Shown here piece by piece: positions 28,010-35,426 of a DNA stretch of 35,426 bases; the stretch's first letter is position 1, and every line of letters starts with the position of its first letter. The stretch is from contig CAMOTI010000107.1 of NCBI GenBank assembly GCA_946625675.1, forward strand, positions 1 through 35,426, written 5' to 3'. This DNA is from an uncultured Prevotellaceae bacterium (GTDB lineage: Bacteria; Bacteroidota; Bacteroidia; Bacteroidales; Bacteroidaceae). Below the pieces are notes generated by a model, which searched no databases, was not told where the DNA came from, and saw nothing but the letters and a program-made list of their open reading frames with translations. The position numbers were made by a program, and so were the translations under genes.

Positions 28010-29203
28010 ATGATTATGAAAATAAAATATTTTTTATCAGTGCTGTTTCTTGGAGGAGCATTTATGGGCATGACATCCTGCTCTGATGATAATGACTCGA
28101 ATCCAACACTAAAAATGCCGGAATCTTTTGTCTTGAATTCACCGGCATTGGCACAGACTGTTATTGACTTGGAATCATCGACCGACAGTATTCACCTAAA
28201 CTGGTCACAACCCGATTATGGAGGGATGCCTTTGGTCACAACCTATTATATTCAGTATGCTGTTGATGAAAATTTCAGCTCAACAAAGGATGACGAAGGC
28301 AACGAAGTGCCAAATTACATTCAGGAGGATGAACCCGTCTCTGAATGTAAGGGTGCAATAGCCATTGAGGACCTTAACCGTAATTTGATTAAACTCTTGG
28401 GAATCAACTCTGCGGATGAACTGCCGCAACAACAGGATGTGTTTGTGAGGATTACGGCCCAGACTTATTCAACTGGATACATTTATTCCAATATTGTTAA
28501 GTTAGTCGTACAGCCATACTTCCAGTCACTTGTGGCTGCTGATCCTGTTCTCTGGTACCTGACCGGTTCTTGTATTGGCGATGGATCATGGCAATCTACT
28601 GTTCCTACGGGATGCATGCCTATGTACTTCAGTAATGAAAGCACCTACAACGAGGTGGATGGAACTGGAGAAATTGTCTGGGCAGGCTATCTCACTCCTG
28701 ACGGATTCAAGTTCCGTGGATCTCCTGATGACAACTGGGCTGTTCAGATAGGACAGGGAGACGCTTTCGGTGAGTTTAAACTCAATGACGGCGGATCGGC
28801 TAATATCTCTGTTCCAGAAGCCGGATGTTACAAGGTTGTGTTGGACACCAAGACGAACCAGCCTACCATCACTCCTTTTGAAGGAAGGGTAAGAATCTTT
28901 GATAGTATCTCCCTGTCGGGAAGTTTCAATGAATGGTCAGATACAGAAATGACACCTGTTACCACAGTTGGTGAAAACCATGACTGGTATCTCCAAATCG
29001 AACTCAATGAGGCAGACGAGATTAAATTTAAGGAAACTGGCTCCTGGGACAACAACTGGGGATGGGGTGGACTCTTCAATCTCTCCTATGGATGGTATGG
29101 ATTCGGTGAAGGCAATGGCGGTAACTTCTATATTGCTGAAACTGGCACATACGATATCTTCTTCAATGACCTTCTTGGTTTATTCAGGATTGTAAAACAA
29201 TAA
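28010..29203 (+). CDS. susE: SusE-like surface starch-binding lipoprotein
   Basis: The 397-residue lipoprotein has a signal ending MTSC-SDDND; the acidic residues after Cys resemble the Bacteroidota surface-export signal. An N-terminal SusE Ig-like domain (about 35-170, with NWSQPDYGG) precedes two beta-sandwich starch-binding modules: about 180-295 (WYLTGSCIGDGSWQ) and about 300-397 (LSGSFNEWSD, and a Trp/Tyr/Gly-rich NNWGWGGLF...YGWYGFGEG). The Trp-rich loops are likely glucan contacts. The start may be the first or third codon (MIMKIKYF). In Bacteroides thetaiotaomicron SusE holds starch at the surface and influences the size of oligosaccharide taken up. Confidence 0.85.
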   Translation: MIMKIKYFLSVLFLGGAFMGMTSCSDDNDSNPTLKMPESFVLNSPALAQTVIDLESSTDSIHLNWSQPDYGGMPLVTTYYIQYAVDENFSSTKDDEGNEVPNYIQEDEPVSECKGAIAIEDLNRNLIKLLGINSADELPQQQDVFVRITAQTYSTGYIYSNIVKLVVQPYFQSLVAADPVLWYLTGSCIGDGSWQSTVPTGCMPMYFSNESTYNEVDGTGEIVWAGYLTPDGFKFRGSPDDNWAVQIGQGDAFGEFKLNDGGSANISVPEAGCYKVVLDTKTNQPTITPFEGRVRIFDSISLSGSFNEWSDTEMTPVTTVGENHDWYLQIELNEADEIKFKETGSWDNNWGWGGLFNLSYGWYGFGEGNGGNFYIAETGTYDIFFNDLLGLFRIVKQ

Positions 29204-29207
29204 TTCA

Positions 29208-29255
29208 GGGTGAGAGTGGTTGCAAGACGTATTCCAGCGCCTTGCAACCTCACCC
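29208..29255 (+). promoter_or_regulatory. Hairpin in the susE-susF gap
   Basis: GGGTGA + GGTTGCAAG (29208-29226, with a GAGT bulge) pairs with CTTGCAACC + TCACCC (29241-29255) around a 14-base loop. There is no T-tract. It starts 5 bp after the susE stop and ends 20 bp before the susF ATG. A role in mRNA stability or translation is likely. Confidence 0.6.
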
Positions 29256-29275
29256 CAGTTAAAATATTTTTAGAT

Positions 29276-30700
29276 ATGTTTAAGAAATTATTTTATTGTG
29301 GTGCTGTGTTAGCTCTCCTTGCCTCATGTAATGAGGATTTCGATGACTGGGCAAGTCCGCAGGCTAACGAGCAAGAGGAGATGCAGACCGTTTCGGCATC
29401 TTCAAATATTGATAATCTGACTTTTGACCTCAACTCGGTTGAAGATGACTCTTTGCAGGTGGTTGATCTCACTATTGATGCACCTGAGGGTTTCCTTTTA
29501 AGTCATTATGTGGCTCAGGTTCTTTGCACAGCTGAAGCTGAGGAGGGTGAGGAGCCGACATTGTCTTCTTATGATATTGCGGTTTCAAATTCTGGTAAGG
29601 TGGCCAAAGCTGATCTTCAGAATATCATCACTTCGTTCTTTGGTAAAAGACCAGATGCCAGGAATGCAGAGCTGACAGTTTTAGCAAAACTGTTCACCTC
29701 TGCCAATGCGACAACAGTTGTCAACACGAATAAGGTGACGGTTCCGATGACGGTCACTCCAGAGGCTACCCCTATCGCATCTGCCTATTATCTGGTGGGT
29801 GACATGCTTGCATGGAATGCCGAAGGAATGCAGCAGTTCTCTCATAGCGATGCAGATGTCTATGATGACCCTGTCTTCACTATCGTATTTACGACCACAG
29901 CCGACAATCAATATTGGAAAATCATTCCGCAGGACAATGTCGATAATGATTTCTGGGCTAATCCGGGTGTTATTGGAACGGCTATTGATGGCGATGCAAG
30001 TGCTGAAGGTAACTTGGTCAACGTAGATGCGCAGGCTGGTAAGATTGAGAAAGCCGGTAAATACCGTATGACAATCAACATGCTTGATTTCACGTATAAG
30101 ATTGAGGCTATTAACTTCGAAGATTTTGTCTATTTCATCGGGGCTACAGATGGATGGACAAATTCAGAACAGAGATTGTCTCTTCAGAATAGTGAAGGCC
30201 TTTACACCGGATATGTTTATTGTGCAGATCCAAATGGATGGGGCAACCAGTTCAAATTCCAAAGGGCTGCTGGATCTTGGGACAATGAAATCAATAGTGC
30301 TACTTTCACTTCTATTACCGGAGACTTTGGTCCGGTTGACGGAAACACCAACATCGAAGCGAAGGCTGGTGAGGCGCTCTATTATGTGGAACTAGACCTT
30401 GGCCAACTCACTCTGAATGCTGTTAAAGTAGAGACTATGGGCATTATCGGCGACTTCAACGGTTGGGGAGGCGACGTTGCGATGTCATGGAATGCAGAGG
30501 ACTATTGCTTTGAGGCTTACAGGGTTGGCGCAACGGCTTCTGGCTGGAAATTCCGCGTGAATGGCGACTGGACTGTCAATCTTGGAGGGGCTGTAAGCGA
30601 TCTTGTTCAGAATGGTGAAAACCTCTTCGTTGATGCGTCAATCATTAAACTATATCCTACTCGTAAGGACAATGATAAGATCTATTGTGTGATAGAATAG
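29276..30700 (+). CDS. susF: SusF-like surface starch-binding lipoprotein
   Basis: The 474-residue lipoprotein begins MFKKLFYCGAVLALLASC, with the lipidated Cys at 18 and an acidic NEDFDD surface-export-like stretch. A longer reading from 29210 would translate the intergenic hairpin and has no signal peptide, so ATG 29276 is preferred. An N-terminal Ig-like domain (about 40-170) is followed by three beta-sandwich modules starting at about 175 (YYLVGDMLAWN), 290 (VYFIGATDGWTN) and 395 (MGIIGDFNGWGG). The repeated 'GxxxGW' aromatic motif is typical of starch-binding SusF modules. A terminator hairpin follows before susG. Confidence 0.85.
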   Translation: MFKKLFYCGAVLALLASCNEDFDDWASPQANEQEEMQTVSASSNIDNLTFDLNSVEDDSLQVVDLTIDAPEGFLLSHYVAQVLCTAEAEEGEEPTLSSYDIAVSNSGKVAKADLQNIITSFFGKRPDARNAELTVLAKLFTSANATTVVNTNKVTVPMTVTPEATPIASAYYLVGDMLAWNAEGMQQFSHSDADVYDDPVFTIVFTTTADNQYWKIIPQDNVDNDFWANPGVIGTAIDGDASAEGNLVNVDAQAGKIEKAGKYRMTINMLDFTYKIEAINFEDFVYFIGATDGWTNSEQRLSLQNSEGLYTGYVYCADPNGWGNQFKFQRAAGSWDNEINSATFTSITGDFGPVDGNTNIEAKAGEALYYVELDLGQLTLNAVKVETMGIIGDFNGWGGDVAMSWNAEDYCFEAYRVGATASGWKFRVNGDWTVNLGGAVSDLVQNGENLFVDASIIKLYPTRKDNDKIYCVIE

Positions 30701-30714
30701 TATCTCCATACTTA

Positions 30715-30750
30715 TTGGCGGCTGACAAAAGTGCCAGCCGCCAATTTTTT
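30715..30750 (+). terminator. Intrinsic terminator or attenuator between susF and susG
   Basis: TTGGCGGCTG / CAGCCGCCAA (10-bp stem, 10-base loop; 30715-30744) followed by T6 and another T-run. Only about 15 bp separate it from the susG ATG and no promoter fits there, so susG must be made by read-through. Confidence 0.85.
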
Positions 30751-30765
30751 AATTTTTAGTTATTT

Positions 30766-32643
30766 ATGAAAAAACATCTGATAAATTTCATCCTTGTTAT
30801 TTCTTTGTTTTTCATCTTCAGCAACACGAACGGTGTGGCTCAAGGTTGGGAAGAGAATTATTCCGGCGTCATGCTGCAAGGCTTCTATTGGGACAGCTAT
30901 TCAGCCACCCGATGGACGAAACTCGAGAAGCAGGCGGACGAGCTGGCACGATATTTCGACTTAGTTTGGATTCCTCAGTCGGGATATTGCGGCGGCCACC
31001 AGAACATGGGTTATATGCCTGTCTATTATTTCCGCCAGGAAAGCAGTTTCGGTTCCGAAGCGGAATTGCGCAGTCTGATTTCCACTTTCAAGCAGAAAGG
31101 CATCGGCACCATAGCCGACGTGGTGATCAACCACCGCGGCAATCTCACCAACTGGGTGGACTTCCCCGCGGAGACCTACAAGGGGGAGACCTACCAGATG
31201 CTCTCCACCGACATCTGCAAGAACGACGACGGTGGCGCAGCGCTCAACTGGGCAAATTCCAATGGTTATGAGCTTTCCCAGTATAACGACACAGGAGAAG
31301 GATGGAGTGGGGGACGCGACCTCGACCACCGCTCTGAGAATGTGAACAAGTGCGTGAAGGCCTATCTCGACTTCCTGCTCAACGACCTCGGATATACCGG
31401 CTTCCGCTACGATATGGTCAAGGGCTACAGCGCGCTCTATACGGCGGACTACAACGCCACGGCCAAACCGCAGTTCTCTGTCGGCGAATGTTGGGACAAC
31501 ACAACTACCATCCGCAGCTGGATCAACGGAACCAAAGCAGACGGAGTGCCGACATCGGCTGCGTTCGACTTCCAGTTCCGCTACCGCATGCGCGACGCCA
31601 TCAACCAGAACAACTGGACGCTCCTGGCAGCGGAGAATGAGAAGGAAGCAGGGAAACCACTTGTCTTCGACAACGACTACAAGCGCTATGCTGTCACCTT
31701 CGTGGAGAACCACGACACGGAGCGCCGCTCCAATGCCGAGCAGGATCCCATCAAGTCCGACACACTGGCGGCGAATGCTTATATGCTGGCCATGCCCGGA
31801 ACACCCTGTGTCTTCCTCAAGCACTGGATTGCGGCCAAAGGCGATATCAAGCGGATGATTACAGCACGAAAACTGACTGGCATCACCAACCAGAGCAGCT
31901 ACCAGCAGGTGGCTTCTGCCATGATGTATTATGCCGTGAAGACTGAGGGAACCAATGGATCACTTATCTGCGTTGTCGGAAAAACTCCGGCTGCATACAA
32001 GGCGCCTGACGGATTCACCGAGATTCTATCGGCCAGCAACTTTAAGTATTATATCAGTTCAAGCCTCCTCTCCGAGTGGAACAACCTTCTATCGCAAATC
32101 AAGGCTGAGGAAGCCGCTCAGCAGGAAGAACAGCAACAACAGGCACACGATGCTACCATCTTCGTGCGTGATGAGCTGGGATGGACGCGCATGAACTATT
32201 ATATCTGGGACTCGGAGAACAACACGCAGCTCAATGGCGGGTGGCCCGGAAAACAGATTACGGACACCCGTACCGTAAACGGACAGACATGGTACTGCCA
32301 GACCTTCAACATCAAGAACGCAGACTATTTCGTCAATGTCGTCTTCTCCACCAACACCGGCTCTCCCCAGACTGTGGACGTCACAAACGTGACGGCCGAC
32401 AAGTTCTATGTCATCAAGTCCACACAGACTGGAGGCAAGTACATCGTGGAAGAGGACACACAGACTGCCGCCATCTACGCTGCTGATGTCAACGAGGACG
32501 GAGGTGTCGACATTTCCGACATCGTCGCTGTCATCAACCAGATTGCAGGAACTGCCAGCTATCAGAAGTCTGACGTCAACCACGACAACAACACGGACAT
32601 CTCTGATATCGTCGCCATTATCAACTGCATCGCAGGTCAATAA
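30766..32643 (+). CDS. susG: SusG-position alpha-amylase (GH13) with CBM26-like module and dockerin
   Basis: The 625-residue endo-acting alpha-amylase should cut starch at the surface. The N-terminus (MKKHLINFILVISLFFIF...GVAQ) is an ordinary signal peptide: there is no Cys in the first 70 residues, so it is not a lipoprotein, unlike SusG of Bacteroides thetaiotaomicron. GH13 regions: DVVINH; GFRYDMVKGY with nucleophile D216; VGECWD with acid/base E241; and VENHDTER with the stabiliser at about D317. After a Gln-rich linker, residues about 461-551 look like a CBM26 starch-binding module (YYIWD...GGWPGKQ). Residues about 572-625 form a two-repeat type I dockerin. The dockerin probably replaces the lipid anchor (inference). 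Confidence 0.88.
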   Translation: MKKHLINFILVISLFFIFSNTNGVAQGWEENYSGVMLQGFYWDSYSATRWTKLEKQADELARYFDLVWIPQSGYCGGHQNMGYMPVYYFRQESSFGSEAELRSLISTFKQKGIGTIADVVINHRGNLTNWVDFPAETYKGETYQMLSTDICKNDDGGAALNWANSNGYELSQYNDTGEGWSGGRDLDHRSENVNKCVKAYLDFLLNDLGYTGFRYDMVKGYSALYTADYNATAKPQFSVGECWDNTTTIRSWINGTKADGVPTSAAFDFQFRYRMRDAINQNNWTLLAAENEKEAGKPLVFDNDYKRYAVTFVENHDTERRSNAEQDPIKSDTLAANAYMLAMPGTPCVFLKHWIAAKGDIKRMITARKLTGITNQSSYQQVASAMMYYAVKTEGTNGSLICVVGKTPAAYKAPDGFTEILSASNFKYYISSSLLSEWNNLLSQIKAEEAAQQEEQQQQAHDATIFVRDELGWTRMNYYIWDSENNTQLNGGWPGKQITDTRTVNGQTWYCQTFNIKNADYFVNVVFSTNTGSPQTVDVTNVTADKFYVIKSTQTGGKYIVEEDTQTAAIYAADVNEDGGVDISDIVAVINQIAGTASYQKSDVNHDNNTDISDIVAIINCIAGQ

Positions 32644-32648
32644 CCGCC

Positions 32649-32746
32649 TGTAGGGACTTATGAATGTCTGTCAACCGGCAGATAACCCATCTACAGAGTA
32701 AATACACTTTTCACTTTTCACTATTCACTATTCACTTTTCACTTTA
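32649..32746. repeat. Composite intergenic repeat between susG and the MFS gene
   Basis: TGTAGGGACTTATGAATGTCTGTCAACCGGCA (32649-32680) is a third copy of the head module found after susB. After AGAGTAAATA it runs into six heptads: CACTTTT, CACTTTT, CACTATT, CACTATT, CACTTTT and CACTTTA (32705-32746). The MFS start codon follows at 32748. Confidence 0.82.
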
Positions 32747-32747
32747 T

Positions 32748-34106
32748 ATGAATTCCATTCCTAACCAGTCATTTTCCAAGCTTTTCAACCTCAGCTTCGG
32801 ATTTTTCGGTGTACAGATCGCATACGCTCTGCAGAGCGCCAACATCAGCCGAATCTTCTCAACACTCGGAGCCGACCCCCATAGTCTCAGCTTCTTCTGG
32901 ATTCTGCCTCCGCTCATGGGCCTCCTCGTCCAGCCCATCATCGGATCGCTGAGCGACCGCACATGGACACGGTTCGGACGACGGATTCCTTACCTCTTCA
33001 TCGGGGCTGTCATCGCTGTGGCGGTTATGTGCCTGCTGCCTAACGCCGGATCGTTCGGTATGGCGGTGTCCACGGCCATGATTTTCGGTGCCGTATCGCT
33101 CATGCTGCTCGACACCAGCATCAACATCGCCATGCAGCCGTTCAAGATGCTTGTGGGCGACAACGTGAACGAAGAGCAGAAAGGACTGGCGTACAGCATC
33201 CAGAGTTTTCTGTGCAATGCCGGAAGTCTGGCGGGCTATGTTTTCCCTTTCCTTTTTGCCGCCATAGGCATCAGTAACGTCGCGCCGGAGGGAGTCATTC
33301 CTGATTCCGTCATCTATTCTTTCTATATTGGTGCGGCTATTTTGATTCTCTGTGTCATCTACACCACCATCAAGGTGAAGGAATACCCGCCACACATCTA
33401 TGAGCAGTATCATCCCAGCACCAGTGCCGATGGGGCAGAGAAGGAGAGTGGTAATGTCATCATGCTGCTGAAGAAGGCACCTTCGCAATTCTGGACGGTA
33501 GGACTTGTGCAGTTCTTCTGCTGGGCGGCATTCATGTATATGTGGACCTACACGAACGGAACCGTGGCGAACCAGGCATTCGACGCGCCTGTCATTGAGA
33601 AAGTGGTTGACGGTGTCAAGTCCGTGGTTCTTGATGTGAAATCTCCACAATATCAGGATGCGGGTGACTGGGTTGGCATCCTGTTTGCAATTCAAGCGAT
33701 TGGATCTGTCCTTTGGGCGGTAGTCATTCCGTTCTTTAAGAACCGGAAGCTGATTTACTGTCTCAGCCTCGTATTGGGCGGCATCGGATTCATTTCCACT
33801 TATTTCTTCCATAACCAGTATGCACTCTTCATCAGTTATGCGCTCATCGGATGTGCTTGGGCGGCTATGCTTGCACTTCCGTTCACGATTGTCACCAATG
33901 CCATAAAAGGAGGACATATCGGTACTTATCTCGGACTCTTCAACGGTACCATCTGCATACCGCAAATTGTCGCCGCGTCACTGGGCGGTGTGATTCTTGG
34001 ACTTTTCACTGTTCCTGGACAACTCGCACCGGAGGTGAATATGTTGGTTCTTGCAGGAATCCTGCTCTTCTGTGGATCAGCATCCGTATTTCTCATCAAA
34101 GAGTAG
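32748..34106 (+). CDS. GPH/SLC45-type MFS sugar permease (maltose/maltooligosaccharide)
   Basis: The 452-residue inner-membrane protein has about 12 hydrophobic helices. It begins MNSIPNQSFSKLFNLSFGFF. The loop after helix 2 carries SDRTWTRFGRRIPY, the glycoside-pentoside-hexuronide/SUT-type signature, and NVNEEQKGLAYSIQSFLCNAG is typical of Bacteroidota MalT-like permeases. An upstream ATG at 32664 would add 28 residues that translate the heptad repeat (a Phe/His/Ser-rich peptide), so the ATG at 32748 is chosen. Its place directly after susG suggests that it brings maltose or small maltooligosaccharides from periplasm to cytoplasm. A hairpin follows at 34164. Confidence 0.85.
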   Translation: MNSIPNQSFSKLFNLSFGFFGVQIAYALQSANISRIFSTLGADPHSLSFFWILPPLMGLLVQPIIGSLSDRTWTRFGRRIPYLFIGAVIAVAVMCLLPNAGSFGMAVSTAMIFGAVSLMLLDTSINIAMQPFKMLVGDNVNEEQKGLAYSIQSFLCNAGSLAGYVFPFLFAAIGISNVAPEGVIPDSVIYSFYIGAAILILCVIYTTIKVKEYPPHIYEQYHPSTSADGAEKESGNVIMLLKKAPSQFWTVGLVQFFCWAAFMYMWTYTNGTVANQAFDAPVIEKVVDGVKSVVLDVKSPQYQDAGDWVGILFAIQAIGSVLWAVVIPFFKNRKLIYCLSLVLGGIGFISTYFFHNQYALFISYALIGCAWAAMLALPFTIVTNAIKGGHIGTYLGLFNGTICIPQIVAASLGGVILGLFTVPGQLAPEVNMLVLAGILLFCGSASVFLIKE

Positions 34107-34163
34107 AGATGCCCTGCGGGGCGTCTTCATACTTTCCCCTACAACCGTAATCGTCACACAATA

Positions 34164-34194
34164 AGAGGGTGAGGTCACATTGACCTCACCCTCT
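34164..34194 (-). terminator. Terminator hairpin between the MFS gene and asnS
   Basis: The 14-bp perfect stem AGAGGGTGAGGTCA / TGACCTCACCCTCT has loop CAT. The T-tract is poor on both sides, but its position between two convergent genes suggests shared use. Confidence 0.75.
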
Positions 34195-34217
34195 CATCAT
34201 TAATGACTTATCGTTGT

Positions 34218-35426
34218 TTAGAACTCTGCCGTCTTTGGTGTTCTCGGGAACGGAATCACGTCGCGGATGTTCTGCATGCCGGTCACGAACAGGATCAGAC
34301 GCTCGAAGCCCAGACCGAAACCGGCGTGAGGGCAGGAGCCGAAGCGGCGGGTGTCGAGATACCACCACATGTCCTTCATCGGGATGTTTCTCACCTCTAT
34401 CTCGTGCATCAGCTTGTCGTAGTCTTCTTCGCGGACTGAACCACCGATAATCTCACCAATCTGAGGGAACAGCACGTCGGTGCCCTGCATGGTCTTACCG
34501 TCCTCGTTTGTCTTCATGTAGAAGGCCTTGATCTCGCGGGGATAGTCGGTCATGATTACAGGCTTCTTGAAGTGCTCCTCAACCAGGTAGCGCTCATGCT
34601 CGCTGGCAAGGTCGCCACCCCATGAAATCGGGAACTCGAACTGCTTCTTGCCTGAGGCGATGGCCTCCTCAAGGATCTTCACGCCTTCTGTGTAGGTGAG
34701 ACGGACGAATTCTGTGTTCACCACGGATTTCAGACGCTCTATCAGACCTTTGTCGATCATCTTGTTCAGGAAGTCAAGGTCGTCCTGACAGTGGTCAAGT
34801 GCCCACTGCACGCAGTATTTGATGAATTCCTCCTCCAGGTCCATCAGCTCGTCCTTGTCCATGAACGCAATCTCAGGCTCAATCATCCAGAACTCGGCAA
34901 GGTGGCGCGGAGTGTTGGAGTTCTCGGCGCGGAACGTGGGACCGAAGGTGTAGATCTGGCCCAACGCAGTGGCACCCAGCTCGCCTTCCAGCTGGCCGGA
35001 AACGGTCAGAGAGGTCATCTTGCCGAAGAAATCATCATCATAGATGATCGAACCGTTTTCGTCTTTCTTCAGGTCGTAAAGGTTCTTTGTCGTCACCTGG
35101 AACATCTCGCCGGCGCCTTCGCAGTCGGAGGCGGTGATGATAGGGGTGTGGAAATAGAAGAAGCCACGCTCATGGAAGAAGGTGTGGATGGCGATGGCCA
35201 TGTTGTGGCGGATGCGCATGATGGCGCCGAAGGTGTTCGTGCGCAGACGCATGTGGGCATGCTGGCGCATGAACTCAAACGACTGCCCTTTCTTCTGCAT
35301 GGGATAATCGTTGCCGCATGTGCCCAGCACTTCGATTTCCTTCGCTTGGATTTCCACACTCTGACCTGAGCCGATACTCTGGACCAACTCACCGTTCACG
35401 CTCAGGCAGGCACCGGTTGTGATCAG
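34218..35426 (-). CDS. asnS: Asparaginyl-tRNA synthetase (N-terminus beyond window)
   Basis: The 402 codons seen are open to the window edge. The class II synthetase charges tRNA-Asn with asparagine. The end of the OB-fold anticodon domain comes first ([13 protein letters not shown]). Motif 2 is [25 protein letters not shown] (Arg in FRAE), and motif 3 is [15 protein letters not shown]. The insertion and helix patterns ([26 protein letters not shown]) are those of AsnRS rather than AspRS. Roughly 60-70 N-terminal residues are missing compared with full-length bacterial AsnRS. It is convergent with the MFS permease gene. Confidence 0.93.
   Translation of the reverse strand: MITTGACLSVNGELVQSIGSGQSVEIQAKEIEVLGTCGNDYPMQKKGQSFEFMRQHAHMRLRTNTFGAIMRIRHNMAIAIHTFFHERGFFYFHTPIITASDCEGAGEMFQVTTKNLYDLKKDENGSIIYDDDFFGKMTSLTVSGQLEGELGATALGQIYTFGPTFRAENSNTPRHLAEFWMIEPEIAFMDKDELMDLEEEFIKYCVQWALDHCQDDLDFLNKMIDKGLIERLKSVVNTEFVRLTYTEGVKILEEAIASGKKQFEFPISWGGDLASEHERYLVEEHFKKPVIMTDYPREIKAFYMKTNEDGKTMQGTDVLFPQIGEIIGGSVREEDYDKLMHEIEVRNIPMKDMWWYLDTRRFGSCPHAGFGLGFERLILFVTGMQNIRDVIPFPRTPKTAEF

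Noticed and set aside
29210..29275. Extended N-terminus of SusF
   Set aside because: It covers an intergenic hairpin and would bury the lipoprotein signal; ATG 29276 gives a normal lipobox at Cys18.
32664..32747. Extended N-terminus of the MFS permease
   Set aside because: It would translate a non-coding heptad repeat that recurs elsewhere, and the conserved permease start (MNSIPNQSF) fits ATG 32748.

Overview
The window looks like chromosomal DNA of a gut- or rumen-type Bacteroidota, most likely a Prevotella/Segatella relative. The evidence is a complete SusR-SusABCDEFG starch locus with SusC/SusD proteins, an RprX/RprY-type two-component pair, a divergent EF-G paralogue, Bacteroidota promoters (TTTG about 19-20 nt upstream of TAnnTTTG), A-rich rather than Shine-Dalgarno leaders, and dockerin-bearing secreted proteins. 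No rRNA, tRNA, CRISPR array, phage or transposase gene was seen.

Region by region. 1-1200 (minus): a truncated secreted protein and a secreted phytase-like beta-propeller. 1326-4426 (plus): the tRNA-modifying enzyme MtaB, an overlapping GT2 glycosyltransferase and an AlbA_2-domain protein, followed by a 120-bp MITE-like inverted repeat. 4597-5949 (minus): rpsF-rpsR-rplI with promoter and terminator. 6111-6326 (plus): a 71-aa two-helix membrane protein, followed by a strong terminator and a 97-bp inverted repeat that could be a structured RNA. 6638-9181 (minus): rprX-rprY with an unusually long repeat-filled gap. 9463-11622 (minus): an EF-G2-like factor with altered GTPase motifs. 12025-16367 (minus): a small cohesin-like secreted protein and a 1210-aa modular secreted protein ending in a type I dockerin. 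16808-34106: the starch system, with susR divergent from susA-susB-susC-susD-susE-susF-susG and a sugar MFS permease. 34218-end (minus): asnS, truncated by the window edge.

How the genes work together. SusD/E/F should bind starch at the cell surface, SusG should cut it, and SusC should import the oligosaccharides. Periplasmic SusA and SusB would then finish degradation, and the MFS permease would carry maltose or glucose inward. SusR would sense the sugar and switch the locus on. The unusual point is SusG: it has an ordinary signal peptide with no lipobox cysteine, and it ends in a CBM26-like module plus a dockerin almost identical to the one on the 1210-aa protein beyond susR. A cohesin-like protein lies next to that dockerin protein. 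This suggests, as inference, a cohesin-dockerin 'amylosome-like' attachment of the surface amylase in a Bacteroidota.

A second theme is a family of intergenic repeats with a strict 7-bp period (CACTWTT, TTAAACW and CAAACCT types), several attached to a longer conserved 'head' sequence. They occur at about ten places in the window.
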